Positions 15,122 through 23,868 of a stretch of DNA of 64,000 nt are shown piece by piece. The notes below the pieces were generated by a model. That model had not been told where the DNA came from and made no database searches. It worked only from the letters and a program-made list of their open reading frames with translations. How positions within the stretch are numbered: position 1 is the stretch's first letter; each line of letters opens with the position of its first letter. The translations under genes and the position numbers were made by a program. The DNA is from CAXBGS01 sp963975425. Its GTDB lineage: Bacteria; Planctomycetota; Planctomycetia; Pirellulales; Pirellulaceae. The DNA is taken from the NCBI GenBank assembly GCA_963975425.1, contig CAXBGS010000004.1, forward strand, positions 62,001 to 126,000. Reading direction: 5' to 3'.

Positions 15122-17338
15122 ATGAATGATGACAAACCGTCACCACCGCCAGTCCTCATGCTGTCCCCGCGAGTCGACTTTTCGACCCGCGTGACGGGCG
15201 ACCGAACATCGTATGTTGCGCACCACGCCGATCTAGGAAAATATTTTCGTTTCGGGGCCGAAGAGTACCACGTTGCTGCGCTGATCGACGGCACGCGTGA
15301 TGTTTCCGAAATCCACTCTCAGTTACTTACCGATGGGATCGGTTGGTCGCCCGAGGAACTCGTTGAGTTCATTGGAAAGTTATCACAACATAAAATCCTT
15401 GTCCCACGGGCACCTGGCGCGGACCCGGCCAGCGCAAACGTGACTGGCGAACCCGCGACCGGTGCGGGCCCCTTGCCCGAATCACCGGAATCCTCTGCGG
15501 CGAACCGGGACGCCGCGGCGACAAGTCAGTCGGATTCGAAAGCGTTGCTCCAGAGCTTCACTGCCGCGTTATCGATGTTGATCAGCCAGCGGATTCCGCT
15601 GCTCAATGGACAGCGTATCGCGGCAAAGTTTGAATCGAGTTTCGGTCGGTTCTTTTCCGCGCCGGGGATGGCAGTCTGGTTCGTACTGGTGACCAGCGCA
15701 ATGTTGGTCGTCTACGGCCACCGCGACGCGTTCCATTCCGAAGTTCGGAAAATGTTTGATCCAGGCATTTGGCCCATCCTGATTGGCATCTGGTTGGTCG
15801 CCAAGGTCGTCCACGAAATTGGACATGCCGTCGCAGCGCATCGCCTCGGCGTGCGCGTCGGACCGATGGGCATCATGTTCTTTTTGTTTGCACCGCTAGC
15901 GTACGTCGACGTCACCGACGCATGGAAACTGCGCAGTCGTATGCGACGCGTACAAATCGCGCTCGCGGGTGTCTACCTTGAATTAGCAATCGCGTCGGTC
16001 GCCGCTTGGGCTTGGTGGTTGCTGCCCAGTGGGTTGCTTCGGCATCTTTCGGCACAAGTGTTTCTGGTCGCCGGGCCCGCAACCCTATTGGTCAATGCGA
16101 ATCCGTTGCTGCGTTTGGACGGTTACTATGTGTTGTCCGATTTGCTCGAGATACCGAATCTGCGAATGCACGGACGCAAGCAACTCGGCGGGCATCTGGA
16201 ACGATGGTTGATCGGCATCAAACCGCCACAAAGCTTACTGAGCGGTTGGCGACGTGGTGCCGCAACGGCTCACGCCACCGGAAGCGTGGTGTTCCAATTT
16301 TTTTGGATGGCGGGGCTCATCTTGGCCGTCTCGATGTGGGCACAAGGCTTGGGGATCTTGCTCGGCGCGGCGGCAGTGTTGCTGTGGGGCATTCTGCCAC
16401 TGTCACGCTGGGCCTACAAAATTTGGATACTCGACCCGCCAGAGAGATTTGGGCTTAACGACAAACGGAAACGGCTGATTTCCATCGCCAGCTTTTTACT
16501 GTTGGCCATGCAGTATTTCACTAGCACGTCGTCGCCATTGGACCGGCGCGTCCCGGTCGTTGTTCGTTTTCACGACGAGCAAATCGCCCGTGCAGCTACC
16601 GACGCCTTCGTCGACGCGGTCCATGTTCGACACGGTCAACGTGTTGAAAAAGGTCAACTACTGATCGAACTGAACCAACCCGAGTTGATCCTTGAACACC
16701 AAGCAATGCTCGACGAGCTTGAATTGGCACGACAACGTTCCAATCAGAGTCGCCGTCAAGGAAACATTGCACTGGCGGATGCGAAAACGCAAGAGGCCGA
16801 AAGCATTCAACGACGCATCGATGAGCACAACAAACAGGTTGACCGGTTGAGCATCCTTGCCGAGCGTGACGGACTGGTAACCACATCGAACCTGCAGCGT
16901 TTGATCGGTCGGTACGTCCGGCAAGGCGAAGAGTTGATTCGCGTCGCTGACCCCACGGAAAAAGAATTGCTAACGGCCGTCGGTGAACGCGACGTCAAAG
17001 CGTATCGATTGGCAGCGGAAAGCCATCGCAAGGCAACCGTTCGTTTACGCGGAGGCATGAAGATCAAAACGGTCCCGGTACCGCTCCGCCCACGCGCCCG
17101 AGTCGACTTGCCGCATCCCGCGATGTCCGCGTTGGTCGGAGGCCCGCTCGCTGTCGAACCGTCCGATCATCCGGACCGCCCCGTGCAGCTGGTGGAGCCA
17201 CAGTTGCAAAGCGTCACACCACTCGACCCGCTGACCAGTGCCATGGTGTCGGCGGGACAACTTGGTTCGATGACGATTGCAGACGACCGCGCGTTGCTTG
17301 CTCGCGTCTATGAAGCACTGAAACCGTCAACGAGATAA
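15122..17338 (+). CDS. PqqD-like / M50 site-2 protease / HlyD-like fusion protein
   Basis: The 738-residue product joins three modules. Residues 25-95 resemble the PqqD-like winged helix (KYFRFGAEEYHVAALIDGTRDVSEIHSQLL ... LSQHKILVP), a fold used to hold peptide leaders. Residues 180-470 are a polytopic M50 metalloprotease: HEIGH at 231-235 supplies the zinc ligands and the catalytic Glu, and NANPLLRLDGYY (D333) supplies the third ligand. Residues 530-660 carry lipoyl half-motifs around a coiled coil (FVDAVHVRHGQRVEKGQLLIEL; ILAERDGLVTTSNL), as in HlyD adaptors. It is the last gene of the operon and the only one with enzymatic motifs. A peptide- or protein-processing exporter is the natural reading; the substrate is unknown and no small precursor gene is visible nearby. 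Confidence 0.85.
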   Translation: MNDDKPSPPPVLMLSPRVDFSTRVTGDRTSYVAHHADLGKYFRFGAEEYHVAALIDGTRDVSEIHSQLLTDGIGWSPEELVEFIGKLSQHKILVPRAPGADPASANVTGEPATGAGPLPESPESSAANRDAAATSQSDSKALLQSFTAALSMLISQRIPLLNGQRIAAKFESSFGRFFSAPGMAVWFVLVTSAMLVVYGHRDAFHSEVRKMFDPGIWPILIGIWLVAKVVHEIGHAVAAHRLGVRVGPMGIMFFLFAPLAYVDVTDAWKLRSRMRRVQIALAGVYLELAIASVAAWAWWLLPSGLLRHLSAQVFLVAGPATLLVNANPLLRLDGYYVLSDLLEIPNLRMHGRKQLGGHLERWLIGIKPPQSLLSGWRRGAATAHATGSVVFQFFWMAGLILAVSMWAQGLGILLGAAAVLLWGILPLSRWAYKIWILDPPERFGLNDKRKRLISIASFLLLAMQYFTSTSSPLDRRVPVVVRFHDEQIARAATDAFVDAVHVRHGQRVEKGQLLIELNQPELILEHQAMLDELELARQRSNQSRRQGNIALADAKTQEAESIQRRIDEHNKQVDRLSILAERDGLVTTSNLQRLIGRYVRQGEELIRVADPTEKELLTAVGERDVKAYRLAAESHRKATVRLRGGMKIKTVPVPLRPRARVDLPHPAMSALVGGPLAVEPSDHPDRPVQLVEPQLQSVTPLDPLTSAMVSAGQLGSMTIADDRALLARVYEALKPSTR

Positions 17339-17410
17339 CCAAAACGAAATCGACGTGGCAACGGCGAAACATCGCCCTGCTAGAAATCAGGCCTGTCAGA
17401 CATCGCCCCG

Positions 17411-17848
17411 TTAGACATCCACAATCGACGTGGCAGATGTCGCCGGCAAACTGGTCGCATCAAAGGCATCGGGCAGCAACTGAGAAAGCCGTCGCGTTTG
17501 ACGTTCGCCATCGATAACGTCGACCACATAGACGGGAATATCAAGCCCGAATTCGGCCAAGAATTGCCGGCATGCGCCACACGGCATCACACCTCCGACG
17601 CTGGCGATCGCGATCGCACGCCAGCTTCGATATCCCCGGGCAACCGCCGACGCGGCCGCGACGCGCTCGGCACAAAGTGTCATTGAGTAACTGGCGTTTT
17701 CGACATTACATCCAACAATCACTTCGCCGTCGTGCGTCAGCAGCGCGGCTCCCACGTAAAAGTGACTATGAGGCGCGTATGCTTGATCTCGCGCTTCGGT
17801 TGCTGCACGCACGAGTCGATTGACATCTTGAGGTTTCACCGCTGACAT
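17411..17848 (-). CDS. cdd: cytidine deaminase
   Basis: This enzyme deaminates cytidine and deoxycytidine to (deoxy)uridine in pyrimidine salvage. The 145-residue protein contains CNVENASYS, the zinc/catalytic motif CAERVAA and the second zinc motif PCGACRQF, in the order and spacing of homotetrameric Cdd. Residues SHFYVGAAL upstream match the substrate-binding strand. A TTG six codons earlier is an alternative start; neither has a clear ribosome-binding site. The C-terminal 20 residues extend beyond the usual fold and are rich in S, T and A. It lies about 120 bases downstream of the nucleoside phosphorylase gene on the same strand, which makes a two-gene salvage unit likely. Confidence 0.92.
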   Translation of the reverse strand: MSAVKPQDVNRLVRAATEARDQAYAPHSHFYVGAALLTHDGEVIVGCNVENASYSMTLCAERVAAASAVARGYRSWRAIAIASVGGVMPCGACRQFLAEFGLDIPVYVVDVIDGERQTRRLSQLLPDAFDATSLPATSATSIVDV

Positions 17849-17969
17849 ACAGTATTCGTGTTCCAACAGAGGGACAAATAAGTTTTCCGAGATCCAAACC
17901 CTTCTCGAACGATTGAGCAGTCACTGCTGCCCCCTAGGTTATCACGAACACAGGATGCATTTCAAATCA

Positions 17970-19274
17970 TCAATCCGTGATACGCTCAATTATCAGCGGT
18001 CTTGGCCCGCATGCAGTTGGTGTCGTTTCGATCCATTGATCGGGTTGCCGCAATTCGGAATACGAATCGTAGCGGTCGCAAAAAATAGTGAAGAGTTTCT
18101 GGCCCTTCACGACTTCCTGACCGATACGAACGTGAACGTCCACACCGACAGCGGGATCGATTTTATCCCCCATTTTTCGTCGCCCTCCACCCATCGCAAC
18201 GACCGCTTCGCCGATCGCCAAACAATTCACGCTGGAAACGAATCCGTCGGTTTTTGATTCGATGCAGCGCGGTGTCGCGACGGGCAACGGATGAGTCATG
18301 CGACCGTCTTGTGCCGCGACCATTTGCTCGAAACGCTCATACGCCTCGCCGTTATCCAGCTTGCTGTTTAACATCTCTCGCGCGCTGTCTTGCTTGGCGA
18401 CTCCCGCTTGTATCAACAGGTCGGCACACAGTTCGACGGTCAACTCGCGAACTTCCTGGGGCCCTTGCCCTTGCAAGACTGCGATTGATTCGTTGACTTC
18501 GTTGGCATTCCCATTTGACTGTCCCAGCGGTTGGTCCATATCCGAAAGGATCGCTGTGGTCGGCAACCCTGAACGATCGGCGACTTGCACGATCGAGTGC
18601 GCCAGTTCCCTTGCGTTGTCAAGCGTTTTCATGAATGCCGCGGCGCCGACCTTCACGTCCATCACCAAGGCGTCCAGGCTAGCGGCAAGTTTTTTACTCA
18701 GGATGCTGGCGGTGATGAGCGCCACCGATTCAACGGTACCGGTCACGTCACGCAGAGCGTAGAGCTTACGGTCGGCCGGGGCGATGTGCTCGCTGGCGCT
18801 GACAATGAATGCGCCAATCCGTTCCAACTGCGCACTCGACTGTTCGGTACTTAAATCCGTTCGAAAACCGGGAATCGCTTCCAGCTTATCCAGGGTTCCG
18901 CCGGTCAGTCCAAGTCCTCGACCGCTGATCATCGGAACATCCACGTCACAGACCGCCAGCAGGGGCGCCAAGATCAGTGAAACCTTGTCACCCAATCCAC
19001 CGGTGCTGTGTTTATCGACACGCGGACGGTCCGAACCGTTTTGCCGACGCTCGGCCTCGCGGCGAGGCAAGCGTGAACCACTTTCCAGCATCGCCGAGGT
19101 CAAAATCGCCGTTTCGGTTTGGTTCATCCCTTTCAAACAAATCGCCATCGCCAGCGCTGACATCTGGTAATCGGCGACCGATCCGTCACAAAAGCCATTG
19201 ATCAAGAACCGAATCTCGTCCTCGTTCAGCTCGAAACCTTCACGTTTTTTGACAATTAGCGGTGCGGCGAGCAT
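17970..19274 (-). CDS. deoA: thymidine / pyrimidine-nucleoside phosphorylase
   Basis: A 434-residue cytosolic phosphorylase that splits thymidine, deoxyuridine or uridine with phosphate into free base and (deoxy)ribose-1-phosphate. Family motifs are clear: an N-terminal helical segment (DEIRFLINGFCDGSVADYQMSALAMA), the phosphate-binding signature DKHSTGGLGDKVS, and the glycine-rich SGRGLGLTGGTLDKLEAIPG. The length matches DeoA and Pdp enzymes (430-440 residues). Sequence alone does not separate strict thymidine phosphorylase from the broader pyrimidine-nucleoside enzyme. Cytidine deaminase is the next gene downstream, so (deoxy)cytidine could be converted and then cleaved by this pair. Confidence 0.93.
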   Translation of the reverse strand: MLAAPLIVKKREGFELNEDEIRFLINGFCDGSVADYQMSALAMAICLKGMNQTETAILTSAMLESGSRLPRREAERRQNGSDRPRVDKHSTGGLGDKVSLILAPLLAVCDVDVPMISGRGLGLTGGTLDKLEAIPGFRTDLSTEQSSAQLERIGAFIVSASEHIAPADRKLYALRDVTGTVESVALITASILSKKLAASLDALVMDVKVGAAAFMKTLDNARELAHSIVQVADRSGLPTTAILSDMDQPLGQSNGNANEVNESIAVLQGQGPQEVRELTVELCADLLIQAGVAKQDSAREMLNSKLDNGEAYERFEQMVAAQDGRMTHPLPVATPRCIESKTDGFVSSVNCLAIGEAVVAMGGGRRKMGDKIDPAVGVDVHVRIGQEVVKGQKLFTIFCDRYDSYSELRQPDQWIETTPTACGPRPLIIERITD

Positions 19275-19458
19275 GCAAGAACCTTAGATCAGAGCCAAAC
19301 GGCAGCGGTGCCGTGACATGTTGCGATTAGTCAAAGCGTGGCAACAAAGTCGATTGCCGGTGGTGACAATATATCGATAATCTGATCTGCTGAAACGAAA
19401 GCAAGGATACTTCGGTCTGACGGGGTATCTGATCCGCAACCATTTGGAAACGACCGAG

Positions 19459-20814
19459 ATGAATTCTCGCAACTCAAGACCGATCCGCAACTTTGACTCC
19501 CACGACGCAGCGGCCCTCGTCGCCGCAGCGGCTTTGCCAGCCATTGCCGTGCCCGCCATTGCCGCCTTCGCATTGACCCTTAACTTGTTCCTGGTCGCGC
19601 CATCGGCGCAGGCTGACGAGCGAGGAAAAGTCGATGTGGAAACGACGGCATCGGGCCAATCGTTGGCCGGCCCCCGAGAATTATCGCGTGCCTTTCGGGC
19701 TGCGGCGCGTAAGGCGACGCCGGCCGTCGTGACCGTTTATTCGTACGGACAGAATCTGCCCGACGGCCAAGCGACATCGGAAACGGGCGCCCAAACCGGC
19801 CCCACGCCGCCACAGAGACTTGGTGACGACTCCGACGGGTTGCCGATTACGGGGATCGGCAGCGGCGTGATCGTTTCGCCCGAGGGACTGGTCATCACCA
19901 ACAATCATGTCATCGCCGACGCCCGGAAAGTCAAAGTTCAGTTTTCGGATGATACCGAAATCGTCGCGACCAACGTTCACGGCGATCCCGACAGCGACGT
20001 TGCGACGCTGCAGATCGAGCGAGAGGAACCGTTTCCCTATGCCGAAATCGGCGACTCTGATGCTCTCGAAATCGGGGACTGGGTCTTGGCGATCGGCAGC
20101 CCGTTTCGCCTCGAAGCCACGGTGAGCGCCGGAATCATCAGCGCAAAGAACCGCACCTTAGAGCGGATCAATCGTGGACGACTGATCCAAACCGACGCGG
20201 CCATCAATCCGGGCAACTCTGGCGGACCGCTGATCGATTTGGACGGCAACGTCATCGCCATCAATACGGCAATCGCCACACGCAACGGCACGTATCAAGG
20301 CATTGGATTTGCCATCCCGATCAACCAAGCAAAATGGATCGCTGATGAACTGTCAAAACATGGTCTTGTACGGCGGGCCGCGATCGGACTGACCATGGCT
20401 GAGCTGAAACCGAAAATCGCGGCCATGTTTAAGCTTCAACCGGGTATCGGTGTGCTGGCTTATGAAGTGATCGAAGGCTCGGCGGCTGAGCGCGCGGGAA
20501 TCGAACCGATCGACGTGATCATCGAATTTGCCGGCGAACGAGTCCGAGACCCAGGCAGTCTTCGTGAGGCCATCGAACGGCAACCGGTCGGTTCGTCACA
20601 AGACATCAAAGTCCTGCGAGACGGCCAAGAAATTGAATTGAAAGTTACCCTGGCAACCCGCGAGGACCCGACGCTGGGGAAACCGGAATCGCAAGCATCC
20701 GACGACGAAACCGACGCATCGAAAAAAGATACAGAAGCATCAGAAGATGAAGCAGACGCATCGGAAAAGGAAGCCGAAGACGAACCATCAGAGGAATCAT
20801 CCGACCCGGCTTGA
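19459..20814 (+). CDS. DegP/HtrA-like serine protease with one PDZ domain
   Basis: An envelope trypsin-like protease of family S1C, about 451 residues. A membrane-spanning signal or anchor (about residues 18-45) precedes the catalytic domain. The triad is visible: His in VITNNHVIADA, Asp in DPDSDVATLQI, and Ser in INPGNSGGPL. A single PDZ domain follows (GIGVLAYEVIEGSAAERAGIEPIDVIIEFAG ... LREAI). The last 45 residues are a highly acidic S/E/D/A tail absent from DegP and probably disordered. Having one PDZ domain puts it nearer DegS-like than DegP-like proteins. The ATG used lies five codons after a possible TTG start. It probably removes damaged exported proteins or performs regulated cleavage. 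It is divergent from deoA. Confidence 0.9.
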   Translation: MNSRNSRPIRNFDSHDAAALVAAAALPAIAVPAIAAFALTLNLFLVAPSAQADERGKVDVETTASGQSLAGPRELSRAFRAAARKATPAVVTVYSYGQNLPDGQATSETGAQTGPTPPQRLGDDSDGLPITGIGSGVIVSPEGLVITNNHVIADARKVKVQFSDDTEIVATNVHGDPDSDVATLQIEREEPFPYAEIGDSDALEIGDWVLAIGSPFRLEATVSAGIISAKNRTLERINRGRLIQTDAAINPGNSGGPLIDLDGNVIAINTAIATRNGTYQGIGFAIPINQAKWIADELSKHGLVRRAAIGLTMAELKPKIAAMFKLQPGIGVLAYEVIEGSAAERAGIEPIDVIIEFAGERVRDPGSLREAIERQPVGSSQDIKVLRDGQEIELKVTLATREDPTLGKPESQASDDETDASKKDTEASEDEADASEKEAEDEPSEESSDPA

Positions 20815-20846
20815 TCAAACCGTCGCGTGAGCAACCACGTTGCCGC

Positions 20847-20900
20847 GCGCCCAAGCATTCCGGCGCCCAAGCATTTTGGCGCCCAAACATTTCGGCGCCG
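20847..20900. repeat. 16-bp tandem repeat, three copies
   Basis: The unit GCGCCCAAGCATTNNG occurs three times followed by a partial copy, just downstream of the DegP-like gene in non-coding DNA. Confidence 0.9.
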
Positions 20901-20954
20901 ATTCGGAACACCTCTCACGTCTCTGCGTCCGGCGACGGTCAGTCGATCACGACA

Positions 20955-20984
20955 CTAGGCGTGACATTACTAGGCGTGACATTC
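20955..20984. repeat. 15-bp tandem duplication at the end of the PilZ gene
   Basis: CTAGGCGTGACATT occurs twice in tandem with one extra base. The second copy forms the stop codon and last codons of the PilZ-like gene; the first lies just outside it. Confidence 0.9.
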
Positions 20985-21422
20985 CGCGGCCAAACATCGC
21001 AGGGCTTCCTCGTTGGGATCATGCCGATCCACTAGCGTTCCGCCGCAGTTGTAACAGTTGGGTCCCAATCGGCGACAACGACGGACGGTCAGCCGCATCC
21101 AGAACGTTGCCAGGAATACTCTGACAACCTCACCTGGAAAAAACTGCTCGGGGGCCACGAAACCGAAGCCCGTTTTCGAAAAATCGGCGGTGTAGATCGT
21201 CATCAACTCGGGATGACGATCAAGCGCCGGGTACCAAGATTCCAGTGTCAAAAGGCCGCGCGTGCGAACTCGATTACGAACCCCGCATCGCGGTTCGTTA
21301 TCATAAGAGGGACAAGGTCCACTCTCTTGAAAAAAACCTTCCTGCCCCGGCGGCAATTCAATCCGCTGCGGCAACGTCTGAATCAGACTGCCCAGAAGGC
21401 GTGGGTAATCTTCACCCAACAT
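20970..21422 (-). CDS. PilZ-like c-di-GMP-binding domain protein
   Basis: A 150-residue protein whose central part fits PilZ: basic RxxxR motifs near residue 46 (RCGVR, RNRVR), then after one strand pair DFSKTGFGF, matching the DxSxxG half of the c-di-GMP site, followed by GEVVRVFL and RCRRLGPNCYNCGG strands. PilZ domains act as cytosolic c-di-GMP receptors. The start overlaps the end of the upstream HD-GYP gene by 40 bases and is supported by GGAG eight bases before the ATG, which points to translational coupling. The pairing of a predicted c-di-GMP phosphodiesterase with a receptor is informative. The sequence is divergent, so binding needs testing. Confidence 0.7.
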   Translation of the reverse strand: MLGEDYPRLLGSLIQTLPQRIELPPGQEGFFQESGPCPSYDNEPRCGVRNRVRTRGLLTLESWYPALDRHPELMTIYTADFSKTGFGFVAPEQFFPGEVVRVFLATFWMRLTVRRCRRLGPNCYNCGGTLVDRHDPNEEALRCLAAECHA

Positions 21423-22348
21423 GCCAATATCTCCGGGTCAAAGGCTTTGCCGCTGTCATTGTTCATCAGTTCCAGCACTCGCGGCTTGGCCATCGGTGAT
21501 CGATAAGATCGATGACTGGTCAGTGCTTCGAACACATCGACTACGGCACAGATTTTCGCCCACAAGTGGATCTCATCTTCCGCCACGCCGACCGGGTATC
21601 CCCGCCCATCCAGCCGTTCGTGGTGCTGATAGACCATCATCAATTGGCCTTCGTTCAAGTCTTTACGAAATGAAACTTGATTGAGCCCACGCGTGGGATG
21701 CATCTTGATCGCGCGGAACTCGCTTTCGTCTAGCTTGCCAGGCTTGGAAAGTATTTTGTCGTCGATTTCAAGTTTCCCAAGGTCGTGCAGCAATCCACCG
21801 GTCGTGATCTGCTGGACCTCCTTTTCGCTCAGCCCCATCTCTTTGGCCAGCATCCCCGCGTACAAGGCGACGTTTGCCGAATGGGTGAACGTGGCGTAAT
21901 CGTGGTGCAAGACTTTGAACAGGTCGCCGGCGGCGAATTGGTCGCAGCAAACAATGTCGGCCGTCATACTGCCAAGCTGCATGGCCGCCGAAACCGTCTC
22001 GTTGGTGTCTCCACCACGAAATGATGACTCCAGCACATCCAACATGACGTGATTGAGTGCGCCGGCTCGGGCTTCACCGCTAACTTCATCGCTCGGCCCG
22101 GACTCGATCATGCCGCGCAAGTATTCTTGATACGAATCCCGCGCGTGACCTTCGATGAATAGCTGTTTGACCCCACGAGCGCGCAAGCGATTCAGATTCT
22201 CTTCCAGTAAAGGAAGATCGTCGGCGCAGTACAGCACGTAGTTCTCGCCACTGTCGTCTCGCTGATAAAACGCGATCCCTGCTTCTTCAGCGGGCAACAG
22301 TGTCGAAACACTAACCGGAATGTAGTCGCTAACGGCAGCTTGGCTCAT
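21383..22348 (-). CDS. HD-GYP domain protein, predicted c-di-GMP phosphodiesterase
   Basis: A 321-residue cytosolic protein. The N-terminal 130 residues (YIPVSVSTLLPAEEAGIAFYQ, VKQLFIEG) match the DUF3391-like region that often precedes HD-GYP domains. The C-terminal half is a canonical HD-GYP domain with HSANVALYAGMLA, LHDLGKLEIDDKILSKPGKL, MHPTRG and the full HHERLDGRGYP signature, so hydrolysis of c-di-GMP is likely. The start codon follows AAGAG at modest spacing. Its 3' end overlaps the PilZ-like gene. Compared with the GGDEF-HD protein elsewhere in this window, this domain keeps all catalytic motifs. Confidence 0.9.
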   Translation of the reverse strand: MSQAAVSDYIPVSVSTLLPAEEAGIAFYQRDDSGENYVLYCADDLPLLEENLNRLRARGVKQLFIEGHARDSYQEYLRGMIESGPSDEVSGEARAGALNHVMLDVLESSFRGGDTNETVSAAMQLGSMTADIVCCDQFAAGDLFKVLHHDYATFTHSANVALYAGMLAKEMGLSEKEVQQITTGGLLHDLGKLEIDDKILSKPGKLDESEFRAIKMHPTRGLNQVSFRKDLNEGQLMMVYQHHERLDGRGYPVGVAEDEIHLWAKICAVVDVFEALTSHRSYRSPMAKPRVLELMNNDSGKAFDPEILACWVKITHAFWAV

Positions 22349-22519
22349 TACTCTTCGCCCGAAAGAAATGCCACGGCATCAAGCCGCAATGCTTCGAAAC
22401 GTTAGCTCAAGAAACGATGCGCGGTGACATCCGTCATTGACTCACGGGCAAGTTCCCGGAAAGTCATCGCCACAACCGGGCCGTTTCGAACCCGACCACC
22501 CTAATGATCGACACAACCA

Positions 22520-23521
22520 CTATAAGTCGATGCGGTCACGAATGAACTGAGGTCGCGGAGTGCCCTTGCCCTGTGGTAAGCAACTGAAGAATTCACTGAC
22601 ATATCGAACCTGCCTTGGTTTTTCGGGCAGTTTAAAGCGGTCGCCCTTCTGCAAAACCGGACGGTATTCATCCATCCGACCGAATTGCCGAGTTCCAGCG
22701 GCTTGGCAGGGAAACCAGAACCCGTTCCCCTCGGCATCCTCGAGATAGAACTCTGGATAACAGTGATCGGGGATCCAGACGACACGAGCGGGGATGCGAT
22801 TATTGCGGCACATCGCGACGAACAGACTGGTCATCTCTTCGCAGTCGCCTTTGCCGTCCTTCAACGCATCGGACGCGTTTTTCAGATTGCCTTCGACGTA
22901 TTCGACGTTGTCGCGCACGTAGTCATAGATCTGTTCGACTCGATGCCAAGCGTCTTCGGCGTCCTGCTTTGCCACTTCGCGAGACGCCTTGCGAACGATA
23001 CTGCTGGATGCATCGATGAAGGGGCTATTGCCCATGTACAGTTTGCTGATTTCCCGGGGTAACCGTTTGGGAATGACCAAGTCGTCGGTTTGCTCGGGCG
23101 GCAAGATACGCGATCGCTTGACCTCAACCTCAAATGTGACCTCCACCTTCGCGCCCGCCGGAACGCGGTTCATCTCGACCACAAGTTGCTTTGCGCGCGG
23201 AACCAAATCGCGTGGTCCCCATTTGGTAACCAGCGGATCGATTTCTTGACCAATCACACGGACCTCTTGTTCAGGCCAACTGATCGGAACGGGAAAGGTC
23301 GCCAGCGCATTGACGCAAGTCACGGGCGTCTCAAGGATCAGCCCGATGCGATAACGTTGAACCTGAGGCGAATCGAACTGCAGACGTGTCGGGGCTTGGA
23401 CCTCGGCATCGTCCAGTCCGCTCGAATTCGTGTCATCGCCGATTGCCATCGACATACAGGCACAGGCGGAGCCGATTCCTGCCAAAGCCCGGCGACGGTT
23501 GAAAAGGATTGACGAATACAA
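22520..23521 (-). CDS. transglutaminase-like (cysteine protease fold) exported protein
   Basis: About 333 residues from a TTG start. This start yields a short signal with an RRR cluster and a hydrophobic stretch (FNRRRALAGIGSACACMSMA), so export by Tat or Sec is likely; the frame stays open upstream without a good start. The C-terminal half is a transglutaminase-like core: KGDCEEMTSLFVAMCRNNRIPARVVW holds the catalytic Cys, and DHCYPEFYLED the His with an acidic partner. The N-terminal half is beta-rich. Such proteins act as proteases, amidases or crosslinkers; planctomycetes have many of unknown substrate. There are about 170 bases to the HD-GYP gene downstream. Confidence 0.75.
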   Translation of the reverse strand: MYSSILFNRRRALAGIGSACACMSMAIGDDTNSSGLDDAEVQAPTRLQFDSPQVQRYRIGLILETPVTCVNALATFPVPISWPEQEVRVIGQEIDPLVTKWGPRDLVPRAKQLVVEMNRVPAGAKVEVTFEVEVKRSRILPPEQTDDLVIPKRLPREISKLYMGNSPFIDASSSIVRKASREVAKQDAEDAWHRVEQIYDYVRDNVEYVEGNLKNASDALKDGKGDCEEMTSLFVAMCRNNRIPARVVWIPDHCYPEFYLEDAEGNGFWFPCQAAGTRQFGRMDEYRPVLQKGDRFKLPEKPRQVRYVSEFFSCLPQGKGTPRPQFIRDRIDL

Positions 23522-23868
23522 GAGACCAACTTTCAGGGATACGAGAGAGTGAGACTCGAGTCTTGAGTTTGACCCAGCAGAATCGAACCGGCGGAAACAG
23601 AGCAATACGCAGGGGCCAGTTCCATCATAGTTGCAGCCACCTCCGCGTTGACTCGGCCGATCCGGTCGACTCGGAAAAATCGATGAATGCATTCAACGAG
23701 TGAATCCGACGAGTGAATTGAACTGGCGAAGACAACAGCGTAGCCCCGGTGCCCCCCCGATTCCAATGATCGGAACCCCCATCGCTGTCGATCTTCTCGT
23801 CTTGCCAGTCTGGATTGGTCGATGACCTGTCTCGATTGTTTTCATTAGCAGGTCGCGGCGCAGAACGT
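23522..23868. other. intergenic region upstream of the transglutaminase-like gene
   Basis: About 350 bases between two minus-strand genes. It contains a small imperfect duplication of ACGAGTGAAT. No gene, terminator or RNA structure was convincing. If the downstream gene begins at an earlier non-ATG codon, part of this would be coding. Confidence 0.4.

Noticed and set aside
22480..22510. TTCGAACCC resembling a tRNA T-loop
   Set aside because: No matching acceptor, D or anticodon stems could be built around it.
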